Of a DNA stretch of 15,986 bases, positions 14,731-15,986 are shown piece after piece (the first letter of the stretch is position 1; each line of letters starts with the position of its first letter). The stretch comes from Actinomycetota bacterium (GTDB lineage Bacteria; Actinomycetota; Acidimicrobiia; Spongiisociales; ZC4RG35), in the NCBI GenBank assembly GCA_027296205.1, contig JAPUJM010000030.1:1-15986 (forward strand). Direction: 5' to 3'. The translations under genes were made by a program, and so were the position numbers. The notes under the pieces are model-generated. The model ran no database searches. It saw only the letters and a program-made list of their open reading frames with translations, and was not told the origin of the DNA.

Positions 14731-15915
14731 TTAGGTGAAGGCGTTGAGACCGGTAATCGCCTGACCCATCACCAAAGTGTGGATTTCGTTGGTGCCTTCG
14801 TAGGTGAAAACCGTTTCCAAGTTGGCCATGTGTCGGAAGATCGGGTACTCGAGGGTGATCCCGTTGGCGCCGAGAATCGATCGTCCGATCCTGGCGACGT
14901 CGAGGGCGTTGCGCACATTGTCGAACTTTCCAAACGACACCTGCTCCGATGAGAGCTTGCCCTCGTCCTTGCGACGACCGAGGTGGAGGGCGATCAGGGT
15001 GCCCCGCTGCACCGCCACCATCATCTCGACAAGCTTTCGCTGCGTTAGCTGGAACGAGGCAATCGGCACATCGAACTGGATGCGTTCCTTGGAGTAGGCA
15101 AGGGCCGTCTCGTAGCAAGACCTCGCAGCGCCCATCGCTCCGAAAACGATACCGAAGCGGGCCTCGCTGAGACATGACAGCGGTCCCCGCATCGAGGCGA
15201 CACCGGGGAGGACGAAGTCGTCGGGCACCCGAATCTCGTCAAGGATCAGCTCCGATGTGACCGAGGCACGGAGGGACGCCTTCTTCTTGATCTCCGGGGC
15301 CGAGAAGCCGGGACTGTCGGTGGGGACGATGAACCCCCGAACCCCGTCGTCGGTTCGAGCCCAAATGATGGCGATGTCGGCAATCGACCCGTTGGTGATC
15401 CACATCTTGGAACCGTTGATGATCCAGTCCGACCCGTCGCGACGAGCGTTGGTGCGCATCGAAGACGGATCGGATCCCGAATCTGCCTCGGTGAGGCCAA
15501 AGCACCCGATCACCTCTCCTCTCGCCATTTGAGGAAGCCAGGTCTGCTTCTGCTCCTCTGAACCGAACTTCCAGATGGGGAACATGGCCAGGGAGCCCTG
15601 GACTGATACGAACGATCGGATACCGGAGTCGCCGGCCTCCAACTCGAGAGAAGCGAGCCCATATGCGGTGGCCGAAGTGCCGGCGCACCCGTAGCCCTCG
15701 AGATGCATGCCGAACATGCCGAGCTCCCCAAACGCCTTGGCGAGATCGGCGTGGGGGATGACTCCTTCGTCCCACCAATCTCCGACGTTGGGGGTGATCT
15801 CCTTCTCGACGTAGTCGCGCACGGTGTCACGCAGGAGGATCTCCTCGTCGGACAGGAGTGAGTCGATGTCGAGGAAGTCGTGTGGGTCGGGCTTGTCGAA
15901 GGAGATCTCGCTCAT
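14731..15915 (-). CDS. gcdH: Glutaryl-CoA dehydrogenase (acyl-CoA dehydrogenase family)
   Basis: A 394-residue FAD enzyme that oxidises and decarboxylates glutaryl-CoA to crotonyl-CoA in lysine, tryptophan and glutarate breakdown, passing electrons to ETF. Features that separate GCDH from other acyl-CoA dehydrogenases are R100 in the segment GIRSFVSVQGSLAMFPI (the human counterpart Arg94 contacts the glutaryl carboxylate), VIGCFGLTEADSGSDPSSM (135-153), SLRASVTSELILDEIRVP, GPLSCLSEARFGI and ILGANGI. The catalytic base is E373 in TYEGTNEIHTL. The DFLDIDSLLSDEE lead is also typical. Start ATG at 15915; Shine-Dalgarno weak. Only 32 bp separate it from the end of the likely upstream gene on the same strand, so the two may be one transcript. 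Stop is TAA. A less specific acyl-CoA dehydrogenase is possible but less likely. Confidence 0.88.
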   Translation of the reverse strand: MSEISFDKPDPHDFLDIDSLLSDEEILLRDTVRDYVEKEITPNVGDWWDEGVIPHADLAKAFGELGMFGMHLEGYGCAGTSATAYGLASLELEAGDSGIRSFVSVQGSLAMFPIWKFGSEEQKQTWLPQMARGEVIGCFGLTEADSGSDPSSMRTNARRDGSDWIINGSKMWITNGSIADIAIIWARTDDGVRGFIVPTDSPGFSAPEIKKKASLRASVTSELILDEIRVPDDFVLPGVASMRGPLSCLSEARFGIVFGAMGAARSCYETALAYSKERIQFDVPIASFQLTQRKLVEMMVAVQRGTLIALHLGRRKDEGKLSSEQVSFGKFDNVRNALDVARIGRSILGANGITLEYPIFRHMANLETVFTYEGTNEIHTLVMGQAITGLNAFT

Positions 15916-15947
15916 TTGATGCCGATGGTATCGGGCAAAACCGCCGA

Positions 15948-15986
15948 TCAGCCAGCCAACGTCTTGGCGGCCAGGTCCTTCCGGTA
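15948..15986 (-). CDS. Probable 3' end of an unidentified gene (partial)
   Basis: From the window edge the minus strand reads YRKDLAAKTLAG and then TGA, 32 bp before the gcdH ATG on the same strand. The short gap and plausible residues suggest the C-terminus of an upstream operon partner. Twelve residues are too few to name it, and chance is not excluded. Confidence 0.4.
   Translation of the reverse strand, partial: YRKDLAAKTLAG

Overview
The window looks like chromosomal DNA of a GC-rich Gram-positive bacterium, most likely an actinobacterium and possibly of the Acidimicrobiia type. This is inferred from the gene content: a three-part PurS/PurQ/PurL enzyme encoded in an overlapping purCSQL cluster, an LCP-family cell-wall ligase, actinobacterial-style FtsX permeases, a glutaryl-CoA dehydrogenase, and frequent GTG starts. 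No marker gene fixes the taxonomy. The window is almost fully coding, and no RNA gene, insertion sequence or CRISPR array was seen.

Layout. 1-130 is non-coding and holds a cluster of GC-rich inverted repeats. On the minus strand follow an M20 metallopeptidase (131-1657), a two-gene ABC exporter (permease 1766-4312, ATPase 4317-5069) with a 20-bp perfect palindrome and a candidate promoter just upstream, mobA (5197-5769), and a redoxin-type gene (5862-6899). Then come purL, purQ, purS and purC (6956-10891), written here in reverse order of transcription; each pair overlaps by 4 bp. An LCP gene (11011-12120) runs on the plus strand and shares its last bases with the end of purB (12117-13415, minus). 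A YcaQ/AlkX-type DNA glycosylase (13454-14626, plus) starts 38 bp from purB. gcdH (14731-15915, minus) converges on it across a long inverted repeat. The last 39 bases are probably the 3' end of another minus-strand gene.

Main discovery candidate. The redoxin gene at 5862-6899 is interrupted by an in-frame TGA (6489-6491) exactly where the catalytic cysteine of a TlpA/ResA-type thioredoxin fold would be (W-A-S-W-[TGA]-G-C-R). Starting 13 nt after the TGA (6457-6476) is a small stem-loop with a single bulged U and a GGGU-containing apical loop, closely matching the geometry of bacterial SECIS elements such as that of E. coli fdhF. I read this as a selenocysteine-containing, 345-residue redoxin with an unusual U-G-C active site, an N-terminal domain with its own CX4C pair, and a TPR-like tail. 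A standard gene caller would split it into two hypothetical fragments.

How the genes work together. purC, purS/purQ/purL and purB cover the FGAR amidation, SAICAR synthesis and adenylosuccinate lyase steps of purine synthesis. The redoxin and mobA lie downstream of purL on the same strand. The ABC pair looks like a separately controlled export or lipid-handling system. gcdH belongs to lysine/tryptophan (glutaryl-CoA) breakdown.
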